Positions 34,237 through 42,973 of a stretch of DNA of 64,000 bases are shown here, piece by piece. A program made the position numbers and the translations under genes. Position 1 is the stretch's first letter. Every line of letters starts with the position of its first letter. The notes below the pieces were generated by a model. The model saw only the letters and a list, made by a program, of their open reading frames with translations, did not search any database and was not told the DNA's origin. The stretch is from Rikenellaceae bacterium (lineage in GTDB: Bacteria; Bacteroidota; Bacteroidia; Bacteroidales; Rikenellaceae), in NCBI GenBank assembly GCA_015060045.1, contig SUZH01000001.1:286496-350495 (forward strand). The letters run 5' to 3'.

Positions 34237-34274
34237 AAAAGGGTTGGTTGTTGAGGCCGACCCTTTTGCTTTTT
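34237..34274 (+). terminator. Terminator after tRNA-Leu(CAG)
   Basis: AAAAGGGTTGG (34237-34247) pairs with CCGACCCTTTT (34257-34267, one G-U pair) and is followed by a T run. Confidence 0.8.
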
Positions 34275-34293
34275 AACAACTTCACCCAACAAA

Positions 34294-34331
34294 AATAAGG
34301 CTGCCCCGATAGAGGCAGCCTTATTCTTTTT
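34294..34331. terminator. Terminator closing the 34.3-54.0 kb gene block
   Basis: A perfect 12-bp stem (AATAAGGCTGCC at 34294-34305 with its complement at 34314-34325) ends in a T run on the minus strand, 17 bp after the last PUL gene. On the plus strand it could act as a second stop for the tRNA transcript. Confidence 0.88.
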
Positions 34332-34347
34332 CGGCCAATCGCAGCGT

Positions 34348-35409
34348 TTACCACCCCGTCAGTTGGGCAAATTTTTCGATCACTACGCGGGCCATCTTCT
34401 CCTGGCCGTAACGGTTGGGGTGCTCCGAGGCACCGAGGTCGGTCGTACGGTTGTAAACATCGCACGATATATCGGCCATAGCCGTATTGGGGAGCTCTTT
34501 GACCATCTCCTGAACGCATTTTACGGCATAGGGCGAGTGGACGACGCACAAGACGGGCAACTCCTTACCCCACGCCGTGCGCAACTTTTCGATCAGCGCG
34601 CGGTAGCCTGCGATGTACTGCTCCTCGGTGGGGTGAGGCGGTGTGCTGAAGTCGTTCGTGCCGAGCGTGATGACGATGGCATCGGGACGGTAGGGACTCG
34701 TCGTAAAGTCCCAAGCCGAGTCGGGATCCTCGTCAAAGAGGCGAAAAGCGCGCGAACTCATCGTCGTCTTGGGGTCAGAGAGTTGCAGCGAGTCGCCGTA
34801 GTTGCGGACCAGGCCGCGACCCGAGTGCGAAATGAGGTTGTAATCGGCACCAAAGTGGGCTGCCGTCAGGGCGGCGTAGGTGTAGCGGCAATTCTCCGTC
34901 TCGGGGAGGAAGGGCTCGCTGCCCGACTTGCTCTCCGTGCCGTAGCCGCAGGTGAGCGAGTCGCCGTAGAACTCGATGTGGCGCTGAAGCTTCAAATCAT
35001 CGGTTGCCAGGAGTCGGCCATCGGTCGTGAGGCTGTGCAGCGTGATGCGCCCCTGCTCGGCCTCGGTGGCCTTCTGCAGGCGGATGAGGTGCTCGCCCTC
35101 GGCACTCGGGTCGTTAAACAGCACCAGCGTCGTGTGCTCGCCCTCGGAGGTGAGCTTGGGTTGCTCCTCGCCGTCGATCCAAAGGTTGAGGTAGTTGCGT
35201 TTCGTATCGCTCAGCTCCACGGCCAAATAGCTGCCGCGGAAGCGGATATCGATATAGACACCGCTCCAATCGAACGAGATCGAGCCGTCGTCAAGCGTCG
35301 CCGTACGTCCCACCACACGGGCGGGTGAATCGGCAATCGGGGTAGTTTTCTCGCCACTGCAAGCAGTCAGGGCCGCACATAGGGTCATGATCCAAAAGAT
35401 TCGTTTCAT
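34348..35409 (-). CDS. SGNH/GDSL esterase lipoprotein, CE2-like
   Basis: The 353-residue protein is lipid-anchored (lipobox AALTACSGE). Residues about 30-130 are a beta-sandwich resembling the N-terminal domain of carbohydrate esterase family 2. Residues about 145-350 are an SGNH hydrolase with catalytic Ser in EFYGDSLTCGYG, the Asn block VITLGTNDFSTPPHP and the His in ASEHPNRYGQEKMA. It should remove acetyl (or other acyl) groups from sugars outside the inner membrane. It is last in the minus-strand PUL block and overlaps the preceding oxidoreductase gene by 4 bp. Confidence 0.85.
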   Translation of the reverse strand: MKRIFWIMTLCAALTACSGEKTTPIADSPARVVGRTATLDDGSISFDWSGVYIDIRFRGSYLAVELSDTKRNYLNLWIDGEEQPKLTSEGEHTTLVLFNDPSAEGEHLIRLQKATEAEQGRITLHSLTTDGRLLATDDLKLQRHIEFYGDSLTCGYGTESKSGSEPFLPETENCRYTYAALTAAHFGADYNLISHSGRGLVRNYGDSLQLSDPKTTMSSRAFRLFDEDPDSAWDFTTSPYRPDAIVITLGTNDFSTPPHPTEEQYIAGYRALIEKLRTAWGKELPVLCVVHSPYAVKCVQEMVKELPNTAMADISCDVYNRTTDLGASEHPNRYGQEKMARVVIEKFAQLTGW

Positions 35410-37229
35410 CGTATAAATTCACCTTGAAGGGTTACCGGATAGTTGTAGAAGGGGCGCAACAGGGCATCAATGACTACGGCACACTCCTCACGTGTCAGTG
35501 CGCGGTTTGCGTTGTAGTCCTCCAATCCCCAGGCGTTCCAGATCGCATCGTTGATCTCACCAAACCAGCGCTCCAAATCGGCAAGCGTCGTATAGCGTTG
35601 CTCGTTGCTTACTTCAAACTTGGCATCGTAGCGGTTCAGTCCGCGCGAAAGCTCCGCCAGCGAGATCGGTTCGCCGGCCTTGAACCAGGTCTGATTCTCC
35701 CAGCCGACCGTCATCCCTTCGCCCTCGATAATACCCGTAACGCCGATGCGTTGCAGCGCTTTGAAGTGGGGATGAGTAGCGGGTAGATCGAGGAACGGCA
35801 GGAGGTATCCGCCACCCTCCAGGACCTCGCGCTGTACATCGCGTACCGAGACTTTGCGCGGCTCGATACCCTGCTTTACTGCCAGCGCCGCCACGATTCC
35901 GGCAGCCTCACCAATTTGCAATACGACGGGTTGCAGGCGCGTGGAGCCATTCACGAGGTTGCTCACCGAGATCGACTTCTCGGCCACAATCAGCCCATCG
36001 ACTCCCTTCGGCAGCAGCACACCCATCGGCACACCATACGAAGGCACGGAGTGGAAATAGAGGTTCGGCAACGCCTCCCAACCCGTGTAGCGGGTGTGGT
36101 GCTGATCGACGGGGTAGTCACCCACGCCGATCGCGGTGCGGTAGAGCGTATAGTTGTAAGGAGCGGTGATGTGGTTCAGTTGGAAACGCACCTCGCCATG
36201 CGTGCGACGCGACTCGCGGTGGTAGGGCATTAGGGGCATAAGGTCCTCGGTCGGGAACTCGTCATCGGCCAGCGAGAGGGTATTCAGCCCCAGTTCGTGC
36301 TGGATGAAGTAGAGGAAATTCAGCGTATGGGCCTTCGCCTTCGTGACCGCCTCGGCACGCTCCTCGGCCGTCATCTCGATCATATTGACGTAGTAGTCGT
36401 TGCCCTCGATCGGCCAGTTGATCATGATTTTGCCATTCGGCAGGCGACCGTAGGACATCATCATCTGCTTCGACCAGAGGCGGTTAGCCTCCTTCGGGGT
36501 GTGGCAGATGGCGTTGTCGCAGGCGCAGGCAAAGAGGGTCGAATCATAGTCGGCGGGGCGCTCGATCGTCATATCGCGCCCGTAGTCCTTCAGGATCATC
36601 ACCATCGTCAGGTCCTGGATGATGCCGTTGGCCTCCTCGGGGGCAATATCCTCACCCGTAACCGAACGGCTCTCCATGCCGATATCGTACTTGACACCCG
36701 TGGCAGCCGCTACATCGCCCAGCTCCGTGCCGTCGATCACAACGCGAGCCGTTACCTGCTCCTTGCCGTGCGGGCCGTGGAGGGTCAGTTTCCACCCCTC
36801 CTCCGTGCGCTCGATGTGCGACAGTTTGGTCTCGAATTTCACGGTCAGCAGCTCCTCCTGCTCGGCCATGGCGCGGAAGATGCGGGCACCCACGCTCGGC
36901 TCAAAGAGCAGGTTACTCACCCAGCCCGTCTTGAGGGCTTGGGCACCGCCGTAGTGCGCCTCGAGCGAGTCGCGCAGTTCGCCCCACATACCGCCACGCA
37001 GGCGATAGTTGCCGTCCGTGGCGCTCACACCGGCCGAGGTGAGCATGCCACCCAGCCAGGGGCCCTCCTCGACGATGAGCGTGTTGACGCCCAAGCGTGC
37101 CGCGCGAATGCCGGCCGTCGTGCCGCTGACACCACCACCGACCACAATTACATCGTATTGCTCACCGCCACATGCGGTCAATAACGCCGCAGTCACGAGG
37201 GCTACGGCGTAGTTGATAAGTTGTTTCAT
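35406..37229 (-). CDS. Secreted FAD-dependent oxidoreductase with C-terminal SLH-like segment
   Basis: The 607-residue protein has a lipobox-like start (ALLTACGGEQYD) only five residues before its FAD-binding motif VIVVGGGVSGTTAGIRAARLG. It matches the FAD_oxidored family (PF12831) found in Bacteroidota PULs. Other dinucleotide-fold pieces are AEKSISVSNLVNGSTRLQP near residue 412 and VVIDGTELGDVAAATG near 163. The last about 100 residues (PISLAELSRGLNRY ... NRALTREECAVVIDALL) resemble an S-layer-homology repeat. The substrate is unknown; sugar oxidation or dehydration is possible. The next gene overlaps by 4 bp. Confidence 0.8.
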   Translation of the reverse strand: MKQLINYAVALVTAALLTACGGEQYDVIVVGGGVSGTTAGIRAARLGVNTLIVEEGPWLGGMLTSAGVSATDGNYRLRGGMWGELRDSLEAHYGGAQALKTGWVSNLLFEPSVGARIFRAMAEQEELLTVKFETKLSHIERTEEGWKLTLHGPHGKEQVTARVVIDGTELGDVAAATGVKYDIGMESRSVTGEDIAPEEANGIIQDLTMVMILKDYGRDMTIERPADYDSTLFACACDNAICHTPKEANRLWSKQMMMSYGRLPNGKIMINWPIEGNDYYVNMIEMTAEERAEAVTKAKAHTLNFLYFIQHELGLNTLSLADDEFPTEDLMPLMPYHRESRRTHGEVRFQLNHITAPYNYTLYRTAIGVGDYPVDQHHTRYTGWEALPNLYFHSVPSYGVPMGVLLPKGVDGLIVAEKSISVSNLVNGSTRLQPVVLQIGEAAGIVAALAVKQGIEPRKVSVRDVQREVLEGGGYLLPFLDLPATHPHFKALQRIGVTGIIEGEGMTVGWENQTWFKAGEPISLAELSRGLNRYDAKFEVSNEQRYTTLADLERWFGEINDAIWNAWGLEDYNANRALTREECAVVIDALLRPFYNYPVTLQGEFIR

Positions 37230-37232
37230 GGA

Positions 37233-38657
37233 TTATAAGTTCAAGGTTTCTTGATAGTTTCTGCCAAAGCGGTCGGTAGCCGTGACGGTCACCTGTTTGG
37301 CTCCTTCGGGAATCACGATGCGGAAGAAGTGGTCCGACGGCGTAGGATAGACGTAGGGGTGGTCCAACTTCTCGCGGTCGGCATACATCTTTTGTGCCCC
37401 CGGATCGTAGGCCGTGAAACGCTCCATCGGGAGTTTCTCCCCACCGTCAAATTGCGCCTCGATCTTCCAATTCGCATCCGCCGCCCATACGTTAGCCACC
37501 ACCTGACCGGCAAAATCGGCCGAGTCGGCCTCCGTGTAGAGGGTCATCTGGTGGTCGGGCTTAAAGTCGGTCGATTTGTAGTACCACTGCACTCGGTCGC
37601 CATCGACCTCAAAGACGCCATAGCCGCGCGGCGTGCCGTCGGTGCAGAGCATGCCCTGCCACCAGGCACCGCTCAAGGCGGGAATCACGTGCTCGTAGAG
37701 CTTTTCGGTGATGATCTGGTTGTAGGTCGTGTGCGTATGGCCCGAGAGGATGTGGGCGTTGTAGGGGGCGAGCATGCGGTGCAGCTGCGGGGCGTTGGTC
37801 ATCACGTTGGCGATGTTGCCGTAGCTGAACTGCTTGCGGTCGCTCTCCTCGCAGGTCGAGGGGATGTGGAGAATGACAAAGACGGTCGAACCCTTCTCCA
37901 CGTAGCTGAGATCCTTTTCGAGCCAGGCGAACTGCTTCTCATCGAGGTAGCCGATGTAGAAGTAGTCGCGGCCGATGTAGAAGTTATCGTTCAGCACGAT
38001 GTAGTGCGCCTTACCGACATTGAACGAGTAGCAGACCGGGCCGAAAGTCTCCTCCCAGAGGCGGGTCGAGGTCTCGTGCGAACGGCTGTAGAGGGTCATG
38101 TCGTGGTTGCCCGGGGTCGAGAAGAAGTCAAGACCCGAGGTGGCCGTCACCTCGTTGTAGGTGGGGTAGAAGGTGTGGTCGTAGGAGATCATATCGCCAC
38201 AGCAGATGCCGTGGAAGGGGATCTCATACCCCTCGACCGTGCGGCGGATGTCGGCCATGCCCTCTCGGAGGGCAGGGAACTCCTTCTGGTGCCAAATCTG
38301 CGGGTCGGCAATGACGATAAAACCGTGGTGGGTGTCGTCCTCGGCCTTACGCAGCAGCGTGAAGTCGTAGCTCTTCTTACCCGACTCCTTCTTGAGCCAG
38401 AATTGCGGCACACTCATCTTCGAATCGACGCGGTAGCCTGACGGAACGGTGATGTAAACCAGCTTGTTATCATCCGCCGAGGGGAGCGCGAAGCGTCCCT
38501 TGGCATCGGTCGTGGTAAAACTTTCGCCATCGGTCACGATGACACCTGCTACCCCCTTACCGTCACAGCGCACCGTACCTTTCAGCGTGCTGATCTCCAC
38601 GGCCCACGTTGCGCCGCACCACAGGAGCGTCAGCGCCAAGATCAAGAGTCGCTTCAT
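37233..38657 (-). CDS. Secreted calcineurin-like metallophosphoesterase
   Basis: The 474-residue protein has a type I signal peptide (MKRLLILALTLLWCGATWA). An N-terminal beta domain (about 20-105, carboxypeptidase-regulatory-like, MetallophosN type) precedes the phosphoesterase core (about 110-345) with ADPQIW, CGDMISYDH, TPGNHDMTLY and SGHTHTTY supplying metal ligands. A C-terminal domain (about 350-474, MetallophosC) completes the family layout. It should hydrolyse a phosphomonoester or diester outside the inner membrane. The genes on both sides start or stop within 4 bp, so it is part of the same operon. Confidence 0.88.
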   Translation of the reverse strand: MKRLLILALTLLWCGATWAVEISTLKGTVRCDGKGVAGVIVTDGESFTTTDAKGRFALPSADDNKLVYITVPSGYRVDSKMSVPQFWLKKESGKKSYDFTLLRKAEDDTHHGFIVIADPQIWHQKEFPALREGMADIRRTVEGYEIPFHGICCGDMISYDHTFYPTYNEVTATSGLDFFSTPGNHDMTLYSRSHETSTRLWEETFGPVCYSFNVGKAHYIVLNDNFYIGRDYFYIGYLDEKQFAWLEKDLSYVEKGSTVFVILHIPSTCEESDRKQFSYGNIANVMTNAPQLHRMLAPYNAHILSGHTHTTYNQIITEKLYEHVIPALSGAWWQGMLCTDGTPRGYGVFEVDGDRVQWYYKSTDFKPDHQMTLYTEADSADFAGQVVANVWAADANWKIEAQFDGGEKLPMERFTAYDPGAQKMYADREKLDHPYVYPTPSDHFFRIVIPEGAKQVTVTATDRFGRNYQETLNL

Positions 38658-38659
38658 GG

Positions 38660-39841
38660 CTATTTCTCCATCTTTTGTTTCAACTCACGAAGCAGGCACT
38701 CGCACTTGTGGAGGCCACGCGGCACATGGAAGCAACCCTTCCACTTGCCGCCCTTGAGCGTCAAGAGCACCTCGCCACGGCGATTCAGGTAGCCGAACCA
38801 CTCGGGATGCTCCGCATCGCGGAAGTGCGACCAGGTGTAGTCGTGCAACTTCTCGAACCACGCCTTGCAACGCTCGTCGCCCGTCAGCAGGTAACCCTCC
38901 AGCATGGCGATCGTCGACTCAATGTGTACCCACCAAAGTTTCTGATCCCACTCCAACTGCTGCGGGGGGCAACCCTTGCGGTCCATGAAGTAGAAGATGC
39001 CGCCGTGCTCCTTGTCCCAGCCGAAGTCGAGCGTGTTAAGACCAATCTCCACAGCCTTTCGGATGAGCTCCTCATCGCCACGACGACGCGCCAGATCCAT
39101 CACGAACCACATTGTCTCGAGCGTGTGGCCCGGGTTGATCAGTCGGCCATCGAACGTGTCGCTCAACGTGCCGTCGGCGTTGATATGCTCAACGACCAAA
39201 CCCAGCTCGGGGCGGTAGAAGGTGTTCATCACATCGCCCAGTGCGCGGTCGATCGACTCCTCGACCACCTCCGGCTCGATCAGGTGCTCGATCTCGAGCA
39301 GCAGGTTGCACAGGATCATCGAAGGGGCCATGGCGCGGATATCGCGCGTACCGGCATGCGCCTTGTTCCACTGCGCCTTGGGGTTGTCCCAACGCTCCAT
39401 GATGTGCTGGAAGGTGCGGCGCGTAGCCTCGGCATAGCGCTCCTCGCCCGTCGCCTTGTGCAGCTGGGCAAAGGCCATCGCGGCAAAGGTGTAGGAGAAG
39501 ATGTTGTAGGGATCTACCAGGGGATGACCCTCGCGCGTGAGGGCGAAGTACCAGTTGTAGTCGCCGTCGTGGCCATGCTTGAGCATGAACTCGGCACCCT
39601 GACGAGCGCACTCCAACCATTCGGGGCGGATACCCTCCTTGTTGCAGAGCATCGAGAAGAGCCACACCTCACGCCCCTGCAGCCACATGAACTTGTCGGT
39701 GTCGAAGACCGAGCCGTCACGGTCGAGGCAGGTGAAGTAGCCGCCATACTCCTTGTCTTGCGAGTGCTCCAGCCAGAAGGGCAGCACGCGGTTGTGCAAT
39801 TCGTCGTGGTATTGTTGGATCAAGGCATCTATTTGCATCAT
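38660..39841 (-). CDS. AGE-family N-acylglucosamine 2-epimerase-type protein
   Basis: The 393-residue protein lacks a signal peptide and fits the (alpha/alpha)6-barrel AGE epimerase family, which interconverts GlcNAc/ManNAc, glucose/mannose or cellobiose-type sugars. The diagnostic pieces are HNRVLPFWLEHSQDKEYGGYFTCLDRDG near the start, NPGHTLETMWFVMDLARR near residue 233 and VHIESTIAMLEGYLLTGDERC near residue 308, with the expected His residues. The phosphoesterase gene follows after 2 bp. It is likely the cytoplasmic sugar step of the PUL. Its 5' flank contains CTAACCTTAA. Confidence 0.85.
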   Translation of the reverse strand: MMQIDALIQQYHDELHNRVLPFWLEHSQDKEYGGYFTCLDRDGSVFDTDKFMWLQGREVWLFSMLCNKEGIRPEWLECARQGAEFMLKHGHDGDYNWYFALTREGHPLVDPYNIFSYTFAAMAFAQLHKATGEERYAEATRRTFQHIMERWDNPKAQWNKAHAGTRDIRAMAPSMILCNLLLEIEHLIEPEVVEESIDRALGDVMNTFYRPELGLVVEHINADGTLSDTFDGRLINPGHTLETMWFVMDLARRRGDEELIRKAVEIGLNTLDFGWDKEHGGIFYFMDRKGCPPQQLEWDQKLWWVHIESTIAMLEGYLLTGDERCKAWFEKLHDYTWSHFRDAEHPEWFGYLNRRGEVLLTLKGGKWKGCFHVPRGLHKCECLLRELKQKMEK

Positions 39842-39917
39842 AGCTTCTTATTACTTAAGGTTAGGGGCTTCCCCATTTGTTTTGTTCAGTAGGTTAGACC
39901 CGAAGGTCATCGTTTCG

Positions 39918-40856
39918 TTACAGCTTCTCGCCTAAAAAGTACTCCCGATAGCGATCGAAGAGGTGGTGTGCCGAGGTGTAGCACGACTGGGGCGAGAGGA
40001 AGTGCGAGAACTCGAAGGTAATAGCCTTGTCGTAACCGGCGCGGGCGGCAGCCTCCAACTTCATGCGCAACTTCTCGAACTTGATCGGCAGGAACTTGAT
40101 CGGCATGTCGCGGTCGAAGGTCTCGGCATTGGTCCAGCACTCCAAGCCATATTTGTCGGCCAGGCGCTTATTGACCTCGAAGAAGGCATCCAGCTCGTCG
40201 TAGTCGATGTGGCCGTCCTGGAAGGCTACGGCATCCACCGCGCCGTGAATACCGGCGAAGATCTCCTCCCACTCGCGTTCGTGGTCGGCCACCGATACGG
40301 CATCCTCCTTCGAGAGGGTTGCGGAGGCAGCCATCACCGCCTTCTTGCCGTCGATCCAGGGCGAGATCAGCGTCGGCAGACCACCCGAAACGGCCTTGCA
40401 GTGCTCACCCTGCTCGCGGAAGGCCTCGATGACACCCTTCGTGCGGCGCGAAATCTCGCCACTGAGGTACCAGCCGCCGAACGAGGGGTGGTGCTGTCCG
40501 TAGTTCTCCCACACCTCATCAATCACGAAGCGGTTGTACTCGGTCTCCTTCGACATGTCGCCCGTATCCCAATAGTGGCCCGAGTCGTAGAGGCCGAAGT
40601 AGAACTTCATGCCGTACTTGTCCGCCAGGCGCAGGAAGAGATCCAGCAGGTCGGTCGAGGGGGCATAGCACCCCTTGCCGATGAGGTATTTCGAGGGGTA
40701 GGTAATGAATTTGCGATACCCCGAGCGAATCATGATCACCGTGTCGATGCCGATCGAGCGCATGTGCTGGAAGTCGGCATCCCACTCCTTCTCGCCCCAA
40801 TTCTGGTGCGGGATGTCGTGGCTGATCTCATCGAGAAATGTTCCGGTAATTTTCAT
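39918..40856 (-). CDS. DUF4434 protein (predicted TIM-barrel, GH-like)
   Basis: The 312-residue protein fits DUF4434, predicted glycosidase-like TIM barrels without an established activity. The start (MKITGTFLDEISHDIPHQNWGEKEWDADF) has no signal peptide, so it should act in the cytoplasm. Conserved acidic stretches include FGGWYLSGEISRRTKG near residue 147 and AFQDGHIDYDELDAFF near residue 210. Upstream lies the DUF5009 membrane protein gene, 16 bp away, and downstream the AGE epimerase gene, 76 bp away. Confidence 0.8.
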   Translation of the reverse strand: MKITGTFLDEISHDIPHQNWGEKEWDADFQHMRSIGIDTVIMIRSGYRKFITYPSKYLIGKGCYAPSTDLLDLFLRLADKYGMKFYFGLYDSGHYWDTGDMSKETEYNRFVIDEVWENYGQHHPSFGGWYLSGEISRRTKGVIEAFREQGEHCKAVSGGLPTLISPWIDGKKAVMAASATLSKEDAVSVADHEREWEEIFAGIHGAVDAVAFQDGHIDYDELDAFFEVNKRLADKYGLECWTNAETFDRDMPIKFLPIKFEKLRMKLEAAARAGYDKAITFEFSHFLSPQSCYTSAHHLFDRYREYFLGEKL

Positions 40857-40872
40857 CTTATATCTCCTTATT

Positions 40873-42285
40873 TTACGATTTCCAATAGTAGTTTTTGCGG
40901 GTGAAGGGGTAGGTTACCGCAATCACCATGAGGGCAAACAGCACGCCGCGCCAGAAGCCGCACCAGGGGGTCAGCGTGGCAAAGCGTTCGATCAACACCG
41001 AGAGCGAGGTCAGTGTGGCAATCGGCGTAATGAGGTAGCCCGATGCGGTGTAGGCAAACATCGGGTTGGCGCCACACGCCTCCAGGGCGCGGAAACGAAT
41101 CCCGAAACGCATCTCCAACGCGAGGGCTGCGATGAGCACAAAGGTGGCCATGCCGCCCGTGACGAAGAAGTAGCTGATCGTGGCGTGATCCTTCTTGATG
41201 CCCCCTTCAAGCGGCTCGGCTACAAGGCCGATGATCAGCAGCACCACACCCAATGCAAAGAGCGCTCGAAGGAGCGGCTGCTCAGCCGTCTTCAGGTAGT
41301 TCAGCACTACACCCGTCACGGCACACAGCAGGATCGAAATCCCTACCGTCCAACCCAATTCGCGGACAAAGAGTCCCCACAGTTGCGTCATGATCAAGGC
41401 ACCCATCAGGAGTACGAGGATCGCCGTCAGCCAAGCCGAACGACCTGTTTTCGGTTGCTCGATGGGCAGCTCGGTGCGTAGCGCGCGGTGGATCACATCG
41501 CCCGCCACCGTACCCGAGAGTACGAGGCAGAGGTATTTCAAGAACTCAAATCGGAAGAGCCATACGGCCGGTGTCTGTTGCCAGAGCCAGGCGCACCACG
41601 ACCCCTCGACCGAGGAGGCCATCTTCAGCAGGGCAATAGCGCCAATCAACACGATACGCATCGGGAGCGAATTGCGCGTCAGCCACCACAGGAGTGTGCC
41701 GAAAAGGGCCATCGAGGCCAGGATCAGGATGATGATGTCGCTCTTGTGGAGCGATACCTCGACTCCGAACCAGGGCTTGTAGAGGATTGTCAAGGCAATC
41801 AGTGCCATAAAACCGCCCCAATTGAGCCATTGATTCCAACGCTTGTCCACGTTTGGCAGGCGCACAAACATCGCAAAGAACAACCCCCACACCACGAGCG
41901 TCATAAGCGCCGCCTTCCACGGAGCGAGCGAGGCCAAAAGCCCCATGCGCGTGTTGCCCAGGATGATGGCAAACGAAGCCAACCAAACAAAGCGATGCAG
42001 AGCACTTGCCGCAATCTTTCCGAGACCTGCCCCCTGCTCCTCGCGGCGGCGCAGTGCCAACGGCATGGCGGCACCCATCGAGAAGAGGAAGAACGGAAAG
42101 ACCAGATCGACCCACGTGATGCCCGGCACCTCGGGGTTGAAGGCAAAGGTCGGCGGTGGCAGCTGGGCATGGAACATGAAGGCCGGCAGCTCGGCGTTCC
42201 AGAGCATCTGCCCCGAAACAACCATGCCGATAATGGCCAAGGCTCGCAATACATCGATCGCTGCTACTCGCTTCATTGTTTTCAC
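40873..42285 (-). CDS. DUF5009/HGSNAT-like membrane acyltransferase
   Basis: The 470-residue protein has about ten to eleven membrane helices and the start RVAAIDVLRALAIIGMVVSGQMLWN, close to the RxxSLDxxRG start of the heparan-alpha-glucosaminide N-acetyltransferase-like family (DUF5009, YeiB-like). These proteins are thought to move acyl groups across a membrane onto sugars. Here it could acylate or de-acylate a PUL product. No heparan-specific gene is present, so the heparan link is only by family name. Its last base is shared with the start of the SGNH gene run. Confidence 0.75.
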   Translation of the reverse strand: MKTMKRVAAIDVLRALAIIGMVVSGQMLWNAELPAFMFHAQLPPPTFAFNPEVPGITWVDLVFPFFLFSMGAAMPLALRRREEQGAGLGKIAASALHRFVWLASFAIILGNTRMGLLASLAPWKAALMTLVVWGLFFAMFVRLPNVDKRWNQWLNWGGFMALIALTILYKPWFGVEVSLHKSDIIILILASMALFGTLLWWLTRNSLPMRIVLIGAIALLKMASSVEGSWCAWLWQQTPAVWLFRFEFLKYLCLVLSGTVAGDVIHRALRTELPIEQPKTGRSAWLTAILVLLMGALIMTQLWGLFVRELGWTVGISILLCAVTGVVLNYLKTAEQPLLRALFALGVVLLIIGLVAEPLEGGIKKDHATISYFFVTGGMATFVLIAALALEMRFGIRFRALEACGANPMFAYTASGYLITPIATLTSLSVLIERFATLTPWCGFWRGVLFALMVIAVTYPFTRKNYYWKS

Positions 42286-42947
42286 TATTTACGCAGGTAT
42301 TTCAGCTGTTTCAGGTAGTCGGTCCAGAGAACGTAGGCCTCGGGATGGAAGTGGATACCATCCTTCGTCAGCTCCTCACGCAACTCACCCTCATCATTCT
42401 CCAAGATCGGACGCAGATCGACCCACGTGGCCAATCCCTCATCGCACAGCGCCTTGTACTGCTCGTTGAGCTGGCGCATCAGGTGTTGCTTGTTTTTGAT
42501 GTAGGCGTAGGCCAGCACCTCGTTGTTGGGCGTGATGACACTCTGCAGGTAGACCTCGCATGCGGGGGCCTGCTCGCGGATCATCTCCAACATCTTACGC
42601 ACGTTGGCTGTCACCTCCTCGACGGGACGGTTGCCCGAGAGGTCGTTTACACCCGCCAGGATGAAGATCTTGCGCGGAGCAGCCTCCAAAATTTCGGGCA
42701 GACGAGCCAACATGCCACGTGTGTTATCGCCACCGATACCGCGGTTGACCATGTTACGCTCCTTGCTAAGGAACTCCCACCAACCCTGCTCCGTAATGCT
42801 GTCGCCCATCCACACCAGGGCGCCTGTGGGCATCCCCGCCTTACGATGGGCTGCCAAACGGCAGTCGTAGTAGTCACCAAAGCCCGATTGTGCCATCGAA
42901 GGAATGGCACCCATCAGCGCCAGCAAAGCAACCAAGATGCGTTTCAT
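42285..42947 (-). CDS. Secreted SGNH/GDSL hydrolase
   Basis: The 220-residue protein has a signal peptide (MKRILVALLALMGAIPSMAQ) and the four blocks of SGNH hydrolases: WMGDSITEQGWWEF (Ser), GIGGDNTRGMLARL (Gly), ILAGVNDLSGNRP (Asn) and KDGIHFHPEAYVLWTDYL (Asp/His). The family includes sialate/GlcNAc O-acetylesterases and platelet-activating factor acetylhydrolase-like enzymes. In this PUL it probably deacetylates the glycan. I chose the ATG at 42945-42947 because it starts the signal peptide. The downstream gene begins where this stop ends. Confidence 0.88.
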   Translation of the reverse strand: MKRILVALLALMGAIPSMAQSGFGDYYDCRLAAHRKAGMPTGALVWMGDSITEQGWWEFLSKERNMVNRGIGGDNTRGMLARLPEILEAAPRKIFILAGVNDLSGNRPVEEVTANVRKMLEMIREQAPACEVYLQSVITPNNEVLAYAYIKNKQHLMRQLNEQYKALCDEGLATWVDLRPILENDEGELREELTKDGIHFHPEAYVLWTDYLKQLKYLRK

Positions 42948-42973
42948 AGCTCTACCCAATTTTGAATTTCGAA

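Noticed and set aside
40873..42285. Reading the locus as a heparan-degrading PUL because of the HGSNAT-like gene
   Set aside because: No heparin lyases, sulfatases or unsaturated uronyl hydrolase are present, and the name only reflects distant family similarity.
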